From contig LT649459.1 of the NCBI GenBank assembly GCA_900128395.1, positions 1 through 24,853 on the forward strand: a stretch of DNA of 24,853 nt. The letters are read 5' to 3'. Source of the stretch: Stramenopiles sp. TOSAG23-2. Its lineage: Eukaryota > Sar. The translations under genes were made by a program, and so were the position numbers. The notes under the pieces were generated by a model. The model worked only from the letters and a program-made list of their open reading frames with translations. It searched no databases and had not been told where the DNA came from. Below are positions 15,683 through 24,853 of the stretch, piece by piece. Positions within the stretch are counted from its first letter, which is position 1; every line of letters begins with the position of its first letter.

Positions 15683-15866
15683 CAAAACGGAAGAATAATA
15701 TATATATACGTCGGAATATATATACGTATAACCTTAGATTTTTAACCAATCAAGTAATGCGATTAGGCAATACACCACTTGGTGATGATGATTATTAACA
15801 AAACGGAAGAATAATATATATATACGTCGAATATATACGTATAACCTTAGATTTTTAACCAATCAA
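15638..15866 (+). repeat. Imperfect 116/113-bp tandem duplication over the TMEM50-like 3' end
   Basis: 15638-15753 repeats as 15754-15866. The first copy holds the last 15 codons, the stop and the start of the 3' flank; the second copy repeats all of this downstream of the stop and is not translated as part of the gene. The only differences are indels: GG against G in the ACGTCGG word and one TA fewer in the following (TA)n run, three bases in total. Confidence 0.93.
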
Positions 15867-16307
15867 TAATTTTAATTTTTATCTTTATATATATATATAA
15901 TATATAAAATACGAGTATCGAGACTTATGTACGCGTATGGTATGTACGAGGTACGCTCGTATCATATTATATATATAATTTTCTCTTACTCATATATTAT
16001 ATATATATATTAATTTTTATTCTCTATTTATGACGAAATAATTTTTTTTCTTTTTTTTTTTCTTCATTTTTTTTAATCTCTCTCTCTCTCTCTCTAATAT
16101 TTTCTTACGTATTTTGTATCATACGTATCATATCATAAATGATACATATAGAATATTTAATGTATGTCATACAAAAGAACATGTATCCCATTAAAAATTC
16201 TCTCTTTACATTTTGTTTTATACTCGTATGATATGATATATATACATCATATTACGAGTCCTAATATATACAACTTCGTATAACTTTCAAACACACTCAC
16301 ACAAATT
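15683..16307. other. Convergent spacer with duplicated 3' end and hairpins
   Basis: After the duplicated TMEM50-like tail come AT-rich tracts, a T-rich region (16040-16074), a (TC)n run at 16077-16095 and several short inverted words. ATACGAGTAT at 15909-15918 and its reverse complement ATACTCGTAT at 16220-16229 face each other, and ACTCGTA (16222-16228) can pair with TACGAGT (16253-16259). These may help end transcription of the two converging genes; that is inference. No gene is seen. Confidence 0.55.
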
Positions 16308-19300
16308 TTAACTTGGATTTTTACTGATATAATCGGAAGGAAATTTATCAAGCACATTACTTCTCTTGCCCATACCTAATTCACGATCTCCATTTGCACC
16401 ATAATTTTTAAATCTCGGACCATTTAATTCACCAGATGCTCTTTTTTGAGCTTTAGTCATGGCCATTTGGTTCAACGTATGTTTCCCTGCTATTTGTTTA
16501 TTTGTTTCTTTAATATTAACTCGTTTTCCTTTCTTCTTCCTTTCCCTTGGCGCGGTAATGGTTCTATTAGCTAAAACTTCAGCTTCGAATTGTCGCTTAT
16601 ATCTACGACCATCTGGAGACAATGTCATTTCCCTTGCCTCTTCGACAAGTTGTTTACCAGTCTTATCAGTTGGCATGAAAGATGATTTGATAGCATTTGT
16701 TTCCAGACCCATTTTTTTCATCAATGCACTGAATGCACCTGGTAGTACAGCACCTGCAGTTTTAGCTGCTGCCATAAAACCTGAACCAAACGTAGCTTTA
16801 ATAGCATGTTCAGCTTTTGCTAATTTTCGTTTAATTTGATTCTCAGTCAATTGATGTCCGTAGTCTAAGGTACCGTCATCTGGAGCACCTTTTTTATGAA
16901 GACGTAAATTGTTACGCAATTCTTTTAAACGCCCTACCCACACAACTAAGAAAAATTCCATGAATTCATTGTAGCGGATGGTACGATCAAAGTTTGCATC
17001 CATCATATTAATTAAATGATACATTTGTCGTTTCGTCAAACCATAGCCACCTAATGTTTTCATTAAAGAGGCAAACTCAGCCACAGAAATTTCCCCAGAA
17101 GCGTTTCTATCAAAACTTTCAAATGCTTCACGTAAGTTTATATGCGATTCCTCCAAGGTGCGCAATACACCATATAACGCATCCAAAATTTGTCTCCAAT
17201 CCTCATCACCTTTTTTCGCTCCCATTCCATGGTAACCCTCTTCGCGTGATAAATTACGATTATGACGTCGACGACGACCTCCCTTACGGGATGCCTCACC
17301 AGCTTTATCGTTCCGAAGCAAATCAGATAATTTACCTTTTGACCTAAATGCAGCAACAAACTCATCTTGTTGCAGCGTGCCATCATGGTTTGTACTAAGA
17401 GTACGGAAAAATGCATCAAATTGTTGCCAGTTCATGTCTAATTTTAATAAAACTTTAATGGCACCTTGTAATTTCAAGCGATTTAATTTGTCATGGAAGC
17501 CCGTCCATGAACCACTTTTACCGTGTTGAACCGTTTCATTATTTTGCAAGTTCGAAAACGCAGTGAAAACATCAGCAAGTAGCCGGTCCTCTTCTTCCGC
17601 CATTGGTTTCATATCTGGCAAACCTTGCTTAGAACGTAATTTTTTAATTTTCAAACGACGATTCTTCATATCTTCCTCAAATTGTTCTTTTGGCATATTC
17701 TTTTTCCTATGGCTTTCTAAATTTCTACCATACTCAAGCACAGCTTGGCGCACAACTGCAAGAACCTCTTCCGTAGTTGCAAGATTTGGAATTTTCGTTC
17801 TTCGTTTACGTGGCTTAGGTCTTGTTCCACCCTCACCATCGTCTTCCATCTCCTTGTCATCGATTGTCATCCACCAAGGCGTTTTATTTTTAAACCAAAA
17901 TTCCGGTGGCAATTGGCGAGTTTCCCTCGCAGCTTCTGTTTGCGCATAGATGGAATCTCCAGTTTTTAATTTAAGATTCAATTTTTTAATTTCAGGCTCT
18001 TCAACAGCTTCGTAAAATGATAATTGATTTTCCTTTGCAAACTTCATAATAAACGCATATGGATCTGCTTTTGCAGATTTGCCTGCACCTGGTGCATCAT
18101 CTCCAAATGCCTCTTCAGCGGCAACGGTCCAACCATGTTGCTTTGCCATTTCAGCATCTTTCTTCCACACGTTTGTCATGGCACGACGAAATTGTGCTTC
18201 TTCTGGTGGCTCATCTTCATCGTCAATGATCTCCCGACCAAATGGATCGTCTTCTTGAAATTGATCTGCCCAGTCATTATCAAAGTCCCACATGTTAACT
18301 TCTGTTACTAAATCAACATTAGCTGGATTATCATATTGAAATGGCCACACAGCATCTGCTTCTTTATCTTCTGCATTTTCTTTCCGTACCTGTGCTTCTA
18401 CCTTGTTTGTAAATTTCTTCAATTTTAAGCGCATTAATTCAGGCGCAGCAGCAATTCCAGCACCACCACTTTTACCAATCTGAATTACGGAACGTCCTCC
18501 TCTCTTTTTAGCAGTAGTGCTAACAGTACCGCCACTGCGAGAATAGTCATTCGGTGGCAATCCAGCCATTTCTCTTAATCGCATGATATGTACAAAAATC
18601 TTAGCTCTGTGCAATTTTTTATCCACATTTAATTCTTCATCTTTCATATCATTTTCAGTTAAAGACAAGAGTAATAAGCCATCAACAGATGCTTCACTAA
18701 ATCTCGATGCATACTGTGGTAATTCCAATTTTGTGCGGATCCATTTTTCAACATGATATGGTTTCCAGTGCATAACTTGTTTCTCAGGCAAATCAACATA
18801 CTTAATTTTGTTGCGTTCTAATTTCCGTTTCTTTTTGTCCTCTGCCAATCGCTTTGCCTCCGCTTTTCTTTCCTTTTCTTCATCCGCTTTTTCACGGGCA
18901 AGACGTGCTTCTTCTCTATACTTTTGCATTTTCAATTCTAACTCCAATTCTTTGTTTCTTGATTCTTGCAATTTGAGATCATCTGCCCTTTTCTTTTCCA
19001 ATTCTTGTTCATGTAATTTTGCTAATCTCTCTGCTTCCTCTTTTTCCCTCTTTTTCTTTTCCGCTCTCCTCTTTTTCATTTCATTTCTTTTTTTTCTAGC
19101 TATGTTATCAGCATTTATCTGCTCTTGGTTATCAAATTTCTCCATCATATTTGATAAAGCATTCATTTTCTGCTTTGCCCTTGCAAGTTTTCCATCTCCA
19201 GATGGCTTGCTTTTATTTTTATTTTCCTTTTCTTCGCGTTGTGCTATAATGTTTCTGTCAGTAAATTGTACCCATTCCTGGAATGTAATAGTATCATCCC

Positions 19301-22300
19301 CGCCAACTCCTTCAATCATATCGACAACATTATCAGCGTTATATTCTTTTGGCGCAGGTTGTTTATCCTTATCGTCCTTGGCAAGATTATTTTGTACTTT
19401 TGTATAAGCTTTCCAAGCTTTTTGCAAAAATTCTGAAATTTCTTTATTACTTTCCGCAGAATCCATTATGACAGTTTTTAATTCTTCCTTAGTAATAGTG
19501 TCACTATGATCTTTATCAATTTTGTAAAACAATTCTTTAAGCTTCATTATTTTTGTTGCATCTTCTTTTCGTTGTTTTGTTTCCTCAGACTCAGGTACAT
19601 TTTCGCCTTGTTGGGCCTTTTCATTATTTTCTACAATCGCTTTCTCTTCTTTTGCTGTAGTTTTTGCTATTGCAGCTTTGCCATCAATGTAAAAAATGAT
19701 TTCAGCATCAATCTTACCATTAGTAGGAGAACCTTTTTCGTTTGTTAAAGTTTTCCCTTCTAAAATTATTTTACCACCAACATTATGTCTCAATATATCG
19801 TAGAATGGAACAAGATACTCCCCAACAAATTTGTTTGGTACGTTTGTAACTTTTATCTTGAGATAATCCGGTTGTTTTTGTTTCCCATTTGTGTATCTTA
19901 AAGTCATTTGTGGATTTGTCCATTCAGGATTTCCTTTCTCAGCATCTTTTCCATTGCTTGGAGCAGATGGTTGCATGTCTGTTTTCCTAGATGTAACTTC
20001 TTTTCCATCTATTACTGGTATCATTTGTATACGAGGTTTCTTTTCTTTGAATGGTCCTAATGGCAAATTGTAAGCTTTTGACACGCCAACTTTTATTTTA
20101 CCAGCAACAAACGGTATATAAGTCAACCTGACCTTTGCACTTCCTAATGTTATCGTTTCATTGTCTTTAACGATATTTAATGGCACATCGTATTCAACTG
20201 GTGGTTTAGGTGGAAAATTATCTTCATTCTTTCCTGGTTCTAATGGATCTAAAATTTCCCATGGAATCGTTCCCATGGCAAATATTTTTTTCTTACCGAA
20301 CACTCCTTTTTTCGGTACATAAAGTTGAAATGTTACATTGGTTTCTTCCAACTTGGCACTAGTGTTTCCAATATTGGCCTCGTATGGCAAGACAAACTGG
20401 AAATTCTTAGGATTTTTCTGCTTTGTACCACTTGCAGTTTTATCTTTCGACGTATCATACTTCCATGTATTTGTCTTTTCATCTTTCGTCTCTTCATCTA
20501 ACGTAAATTTAAACGATTCCTCTGTCTTTCTAAATTTTTTTGCCGGGTTAATGCACAATCGTACCTTGAATTTGCTATTTTGAATGAAATGGTCTGGATC
20601 TTTAAAACCTTGGAAATTTAATACATCTACATGTAATCTACCATCTGCTTCTCCATCATCATCATCATCTTCCCCAAAGTCTTCTTCAACTGTTGTATCA
20701 CCTAGACCCCGATTTTGGCCATCGTCTCTTCCAGTAACACCTTCAAATTCCTCTCTGCGTAAATCTAAAAGCAACTTGCCTGCATCCTTTCCATTTTTTT
20801 GTAACATCAATACTTCTGGCACAACACGATACTCCACAAGCTCCTTGCGGAACGGATCTGGTACAGAATCTTTCGGTTTTTCCGATTCCATCGGTTCCAT
20901 AATATCAGACGTTAACGTGATTTCTTTTTCTCCAATCAATGTGTTACTTTTGCCATTATTATCAAAAACACTAATTTTAAGCTTTGTTTGAGCTTCACCG
21001 TCTGATATATCAACAGGAAAGTATGAATCCCATGTTGGTGTTTTACCCTCATCTACTGCAATATCGCTATCTACCTTAGTATCTTGATCGACCACTTCCA
21101 CCCGGACAAACGGATCCATTTTGTAATCACCTCCAAAAGCAGAAAATGCACTAGTAACATCTAATAGTCCCATAGCTTTTTTAACATGAATCCAAAGAGG
21201 CTTATCCCCACCAAGTTTAAATTGCATACCACTCGTTGCGCCCTCAGGCAACCATTGCATAACCAGTTGTACTTCACCTGCTAGTTCAGATTTGTTCCCA
21301 TATTTAATTGGAAACCAATCCTCCCACATATGCCCACCAAATATTTGAAATGGCATTACTGGGATCGTGATTTTACCTATTAAATCATCATTCGAATGTT
21401 TATCGTAATCAAAGACTTGCAATTCCAACATTAAAGAACTTACACTGCCCGGTGTCATTTGACGATTATCAACACTGAACAGCATAGTCTCATTTAATCT
21501 AGCATTTGAACCGCCATTTGTTTTAGACCTTGTCTTGTCTTTTACACCTTCCATTCCCAACCCTGCTCCATATAGACGCGCTTGTACATACGGATCATTC
21601 CCATCGCCCGTCAGTTTCCCGATAACACCACCTACATCTTTTAAATTTCTTAATTTGACAACCATGACACTAACGCTACCCCATGTATTAAAATTACGTA
21701 TTCCTTTAATCGCCTGTTTAAAATATTTTGTATCAGTTCTGTCTAATTCACGCTTGTGATCATCAAATCTTATAGCTATTTTAACATCAATACCTTCTTT
21801 TATTTCCATCCAAAATTCTGCCGGTTGACCTGGTGCTTGGATAAACGGAGCAAGGTCTACTTCACAGGTTCCTTCAGATCCACCTTTTTTTCTCCTCAAC
21901 TCAACTTTCATTACTGGTAACTTAAGATCCTCACGCTTCCAGGAAATGTCAATTTTTTGCCTATGATTGAATACAGCCTGGTCACCACTTGCAACGTATT
22001 CATCTACTTGGGTGTCAAACTGACCACCTGGTAGCTTCCTAAAATTAATCGCGCCATCAGCTGCAACGACTTTACATCTTACGAAGTAATCAACACCTCT
22101 GCTTTTTTTCGTTTTTGTTCCCCTTGCAGCAACAATTGTAACATCAAGCATACCTTTACCAGATATGAAACCTTTTGGTGCATTATTAGATAGTATTACC
22201 TTGTCAGCTTCTTTATCTTCCGGCTCGCTTTGTTCGTATGTAAGTGACATACGGACGTTTGAAGTATTTCGTTGCCCTTCATACATTAATGGAAACCATC

Positions 22301-24853
22301 CTTCTATCTTTTTACTATCAGTCGTTTTTTTGCAATAACTTCCAAATTCACCAAGCGGAATATCAAATGAACCAATGACCTCGATTTTTTTCTTTGAATT
22401 TTTGTACATACCACGAACGTGTAACATGTCCAATTCAATATCATGCGAAATTAAAACACCAGGAGGCTCATCCCAAGCAGGGGATGCACCACCATCTCGA
22501 TGTTCATAGGTTGTATGTGTTGCTCCGTCCGGCTCATCACTTTGATTGTGGTCAGAAGTATACCCCCCCCGCGTAAGACGTAGTTGCATGTAAGGATCTG
22601 CTGTAACCTTTAATGGTTTCGTAGTATATGTAGCTTTTTTTTTGATAGTCATTTGTAACCCACGGCCTGATTTAACGTGGAAGTCAATGGTACCTGGAAT
22701 AGGGTTACGCGAGTTCTTTTTAATCATTTCTTCGGTGATTACATAAGATTTTTTATCACCAGTAAAGTCTTTAACAAACTGAAGCAATACTTCCAGTTTC
22801 CCTCTATTACCCATGCAATCTTCATCCATCAATGTCAATTTTCTACTGTATACTGCACCATCATTTTTAAGCATGGCATATAAAGGAATATCAACACGTC
22901 CTATTAAAGTATCTTTCTTCTTTTTATCATCAATATCTACAATTTTTATACGAAGATATGGTGATGATGCATACCCTGTAGCATCTTTCAAATATTGTGA
23001 TGTGTATTTAAGACCAATAATTTCAGTTTTTTCAAATTCATGCGATTCCCCCGCACTATCAGCTGGCTTCGTCTCGCCTTCTTCAACGGGCTGGTCTTCC
23101 CCGGTACCAAAAAATGCTCTATCAAATAGCTCACATACTACTTTTATATCATTTTTACCATCCGAATCAACATTAGTAAGACTCAAAGCTTGAATAGGCT
23201 TACAAAATACCATACCTTCTAAAGCTAGGAGTTCTTCATTTGGAGGATCAAGGAGATCAATTGGACGACCTACGGCACCAGCTTTAGGTGGAATATATCC
23301 ATTTGTAAAGTTTCCATCACCTTCTTCTTCAAACCATATTTCAGCTGTTACAAATGAATTTTTTAAAGCACTTTTCATTATTCCCTTGCCATATCGACTC
23401 AAAGGATATTTTGCAGTAACAGGAATGATCAAATCTTCACCCTTTTTCAAGCCATCAAAACCATCATTGAATAATTTAGTGCCAATGGAGACAGTGGAAT
23501 ATGCCATAATATCATGCCCGTAGGTACCTTTGGACTCATCAAAGTTACTTACTTGAAGATCAAGCGAAGCAATCGTAGCATCCTCAATCAGAAAATCCCA
23601 TTGACCTGGAGTTTTATCTTTCCAATGCCATACAGGATTTGGCATCCCATCCATGTGTGGATAGTCGAATCTTTTTAATTCATCATCCGGTAAAAGCAAT
23701 GCAGTTGGAAATGGATCAGACTTAGAGAAAATTTCATTACCTTTAAGATTTGTGGCATTGTGAACTCGGACTTTCAATGTTCCTGGTTTACAACATGGGT
23801 TTAATACACTGGTTTCATCATCAAAAAAAGCTTTTAAAGCATCCTCATCGTTTGCTTCTTTTTTTTCTTCCTCATCTTCCATATCGTCCTCTTGATATAT
23901 CCATGCCAATTCAATACGACATTTCACTATGGAAACTTTGGCTTTTTTCTCAGTACTTGATGTTAATGGTATCCATTTTTTTACAATTTTATTTCCACAT
24001 TCTTTAGAAACGCAAAAAGCTGAGTATAATACGTCAGCTGGCAAAGTAGTACTCGCAACGACTTTGTTTTTATCTTCAGTTACTAAATCAATTCGAAACT
24101 TTGGCGAAGTTTTATCCTTTCCTGGTATGCTGTATTGCATGTCTCTAGCAAATTTTCGCTTGAAATCAAACATTGTTTTAATATCTGTCGTTACGCCAGT
24201 AGTTTCTATACTAGGATCTTGCTCTTTCGCTTTGCTTAAATCTGTGATCATGACTTTAAAACTCGCAGTTGTAATTTTCTTTTTTGCTACCATGTCACTG
24301 CAAGAGACAGAGCCAGCATAAAACGAAAATTTACCTTTTTTAATAGGCGCAGCTTTAACTATGTCTAATGGTTTAGGATCAGGAACAAATTGAGTTGCAA
24401 GTCTAACTTGTCCGCCTACTTTTTTCTCTGCAAGGGCACTATTCATTTCTTTACCTTTATATATATCAAAAAATTTACCCCCTGGGTTCTTAAACAATTC
24501 TATCAATGGTATTTTGGCAACCCCAATTAACGTCGACGAGACTAAATTTGCATCCCACACAGCGACAAGTGCACTTAATTTATTAATATCAATATTTTTC
24601 ATTGTCTTTCCCCAAGGTAATTCTAACCATTCGTGCCAGAAAGCAGTTTTACCAGCCCCGTCTTTAACACTGGTTTTATCCCATTTATCTTTATTTGTTT
24701 TGTCTTTTTTATAGTTTGTATCTTCTTCATCAATAATGCGAATTTCAACATAAGGATCTTGTTTACCACCCATAACACCTTCCACATTAACAAGTTTCTT
24801 TGCATCCATTACCAAAATTTGGCATTTTCCAGTCCTTTCCTTTAAGCATTGTA
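16308..24853 (-). CDS. Giant multi-C2, EF-hand, coiled-coil, SAM-like protein (N-terminus beyond window)
   Basis: About 2847 codons are visible and the frame stays open to the right edge. The codon at 24813-24815 is TTG, and C2-like sequence (TGKCQILVMDAKKL) continues upstream of the first ATG (24807-24809), so the true start lies outside. Numbering from 24813: about ten C2 or C2-like modules occupy 1-1712, several with DPY/DPF loops (D20, D367, D740, D1074, D1234). The module at 1044-1188 has D1074, D1136 and D1138, plausible calcium ligands; those near 162-305 and 886-1018 look degenerate. Then come an EF-hand region (canonical loop DKDHSDTITKEE near 1767 and a weaker one near 1840), a highly charged coiled coil (about 1895-2005), a SAM-like domain (about 2013-2083), an acidic linker, and three more EF loops (STNHDGTLQQDE near 2474, DRNASGEISVAE near 2569, DANFDRTIRYNE near 2606). 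The basic C-terminus has no membrane span. A calcium-responsive membrane or cytoskeleton scaffold is likely; it is not a classical ferlin. Confidence 0.85.
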   Translation of the reverse strand, partial: QCLKERTGKCQILVMDAKKLVNVEGVMGGKQDPYVEIRIIDEEDTNYKKDKTNKDKWDKTSVKDGAGKTAFWHEWLELPWGKTMKNIDINKLSALVAVWDANLVSSTLIGVAKIPLIELFKNPGGKFFDIYKGKEMNSALAEKKVGGQVRLATQFVPDPKPLDIVKAAPIKKGKFSFYAGSVSCSDMVAKKKITTASFKVMITDLSKAKEQDPSIETTGVTTDIKTMFDFKRKFARDMQYSIPGKDKTSPKFRIDLVTEDKNKVVASTTLPADVLYSAFCVSKECGNKIVKKWIPLTSSTEKKAKVSIVKCRIELAWIYQEDDMEDEEEKKEANDEDALKAFFDDETSVLNPCCKPGTLKVRVHNATNLKGNEIFSKSDPFPTALLLPDDELKRFDYPHMDGMPNPVWHWKDKTPGQWDFLIEDATIASLDLQVSNFDESKGTYGHDIMAYSTVSIGTKLFNDGFDGLKKGEDLIIPVTAKYPLSRYGKGIMKSALKNSFVTAEIWFEEEGDGNFTNGYIPPKAGAVGRPIDLLDPPNEELLALEGMVFCKPIQALSLTNVDSDGKNDIKVVCELFDRAFFGTGEDQPVEEGETKPADSAGESHEFEKTEIIGLKYTSQYLKDATGYASSPYLRIKIVDIDDKKKKDTLIGRVDIPLYAMLKNDGAVYSRKLTLMDEDCMGNRGKLEVLLQFVKDFTGDKKSYVITEEMIKKNSRNPIPGTIDFHVKSGRGLQMTIKKKATYTTKPLKVTADPYMQLRLTRGGYTSDHNQSDEPDGATHTTYEHRDGGASPAWDEPPGVLISHDIELDMLHVRGMYKNSKKKIEVIGSFDIPLGEFGSYCKKTTDSKKIEGWFPLMYEGQRNTSNVRMSLTYEQSEPEDKEADKVILSNNAPKGFISGKGMLDVTIVAARGTKTKKSRGVDYFVRCKVVAADGAINFRKLPGGQFDTQVDEYVASGDQAVFNHRQKIDISWKREDLKLPVMKVELRRKKGGSEGTCEVDLAPFIQAPGQPAEFWMEIKEGIDVKIAIRFDDHKRELDRTDTKYFKQAIKGIRNFNTWGSVSVMVVKLRNLKDVGGVIGKLTGDGNDPYVQARLYGAGLGMEGVKDKTRSKTNGGSNARLNETMLFSVDNRQMTPGSVSSLMLELQVFDYDKHSNDDLIGKITIPVMPFQIFGGHMWEDWFPIKYGNKSELAGEVQLVMQWLPEGATSGMQFKLGGDKPLWIHVKKAMGLLDVTSAFSAFGGDYKMDPFVRVEVVDQDTKVDSDIAVDEGKTPTWDSYFPVDISDGEAQTKLKISVFDNNGKSNTLIGEKEITLTSDIMEPMESEKPKDSVPDPFRKELVEYRVVPEVLMLQKNGKDAGKLLLDLRREEFEGVTGRDDGQNRGLGDTTVEEDFGEDDDDDGEADGRLHVDVLNFQGFKDPDHFIQNSKFKVRLCINPAKKFRKTEESFKFTLDEETKDEKTNTWKYDTSKDKTASGTKQKNPKNFQFVLPYEANIGNTSAKLEETNVTFQLYVPKKGVFGKKKIFAMGTIPWEILDPLEPGKNEDNFPPKPPVEYDVPLNIVKDNETITLGSAKVRLTYIPFVAGKIKVGVSKAYNLPLGPFKEKKPRIQMIPVIDGKEVTSRKTDMQPSAPSNGKDAEKGNPEWTNPQMTLRYTNGKQKQPDYLKIKVTNVPNKFVGEYLVPFYDILRHNVGGKIILEGKTLTNEKGSPTNGKIDAEIIFYIDGKAAIAKTTAKEEKAIVENNEKAQQGENVPESEETKQRKEDATKIMKLKELFYKIDKDHSDTITKEELKTVIMDSAESNKEISEFLQKAWKAYTKVQNNLAKDDKDKQPAPKEYNADNVVDMIEGVGGDDTITFQEWVQFTDRNIIAQREEKENKNKSKPSGDGKLARAKQKMNALSNMMEKFDNQEQINADNIARKKRNEMKKRRAEKKKREKEEAERLAKLHEQELEKKRADDLKLQESRNKELELELKMQKYREEARLAREKADEEKERKAEAKRLAEDKKKRKLERNKIKYVDLPEKQVMHWKPYHVEKWIRTKLELPQYASRFSEASVDGLLLLSLTENDMKDEELNVDKKLHRAKIFVHIMRLREMAGLPPNDYSRSGGTVSTTAKKRGGRSVIQIGKSGGAGIAAAPELMRLKLKKFTNKVEAQVRKENAEDKEADAVWPFQYDNPANVDLVTEVNMWDFDNDWADQFQEDDPFGREIIDDEDEPPEEAQFRRAMTNVWKKDAEMAKQHGWTVAAEEAFGDDAPGAGKSAKADPYAFIMKFAKENQLSFYEAVEEPEIKKLNLKLKTGDSIYAQTEAARETRQLPPEFWFKNKTPWWMTIDDKEMEDDGEGGTRPKPRKRRTKIPNLATTEEVLAVVRQAVLEYGRNLESHRKKNMPKEQFEEDMKNRRLKIKKLRSKQGLPDMKPMAEEEDRLLADVFTAFSNLQNNETVQHGKSGSWTGFHDKLNRLKLQGAIKVLLKLDMNWQQFDAFFRTLSTNHDGTLQQDEFVAAFRSKGKLSDLLRNDKAGEASRKGGRRRRHNRNLSREEGYHGMGAKKGDEDWRQILDALYGVLRTLEESHINLREAFESFDRNASGEISVAEFASLMKTLGGYGLTKRQMYHLINMMDANFDRTIRYNEFMEFFLVVWVGRLKELRNNLRLHKKGAPDDGTLDYGHQLTENQIKRKLAKAEHAIKATFGSGFMAAAKTAGAVLPGAFSALMKKMGLETNAIKSSFMPTDKTGKQLVEEAREMTLSPDGRRYKRQFEAEVLANRTITAPRERKKKGKRVNIKETNKQIAGKHTLNQMAMTKAQKRASGELNGPRFKNYGANGDRELGMGKRSNVLDKFPSDYISKNPS

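Noticed and set aside
22563-22570. Run of eight C's inside the giant C2 gene as a possible frameshift error
   Set aside because: The reading frame continues correctly on both sides through a C2 module (TRGGYTS), so the run appears correct as given.
1-24853. CRISPR arrays, tRNA or rRNA genes, bacterial insertion sequences, operon-type spacing
   Set aside because: I looked for regularly spaced repeats, cloverleaf and B-box sequences, and transposase motifs on both strands and saw none; the gene set and layout are eukaryotic.

Overview
The window looks like nuclear DNA from an AT-rich, gene-dense single-celled eukaryote. Spacers are dominated by A/T runs and (TA)n. The genes are long, uninterrupted eukaryotic-type reading frames: pyruvate kinase, a V-ATPase Ac45 homologue, a TMEM50/UPF0220 protein and a giant C2/EF-hand protein. 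Stops are TAA or TGA in the standard code, and I see no bacterial operon layout. No intron is needed in any gene; one possible new intron is discussed at the TMEM50 gene. I cannot name the lineage. The starts given here use ATG only: several longer frames begin at GTG or TTG and were trimmed.

Layout, left to right: pyruvate kinase (+, 396-1919); a small secreted Cys-rich protein (-, 2195-2545); a V-ATPase S1/Ac45-like type I membrane protein (+, 3275-4351); a GC-rich membrane-anchored glycoside hydrolase-like gene (+, 5293-8292), enclosed by 55-bp direct repeats; a short-form methylenetetrahydrofolate reductase (-, 8769-9884); an enoyl-CoA hydratase/isomerase of PaaG type (+, 10637-11569); a DUF2062-like small membrane protein (+, 12001-12567); a secretory TPR plus phytanoyl-CoA dioxygenase-like protein (-, 13033-14637); a TMEM50/UPF0220 protein (+, 15185-15682), with tandem duplications at both ends; and a giant protein with about ten C2 modules, EF-hands, a coiled coil and a SAM-like domain (-, 16308 to beyond the right edge).

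The genes do not form one pathway. Pyruvate kinase, MTHFR and the hydratase/isomerase are housekeeping metabolism. The Ac45-like, TMEM50-like and DUF2062-like proteins are endomembrane or membrane proteins. The hydrolase, the Cys-rich protein and the dioxygenase enter the secretory route.

The most unusual parts are: (a) the hydrolase locus, where a GC-rich catalytic region is joined to a Ser/Thr minisatellite stalk and a host-like AT-rich membrane tail, within a repeat-flanked segment of about 3.8 kb; (b) the TMEM50 locus, where a perfect 122-bp tandem duplication carries an AG|GT and could form, or imitate, a newborn intron; (c) a MITE-like inverted repeat at 10046-10163; and (d) the C2/EF-hand/SAM giant.
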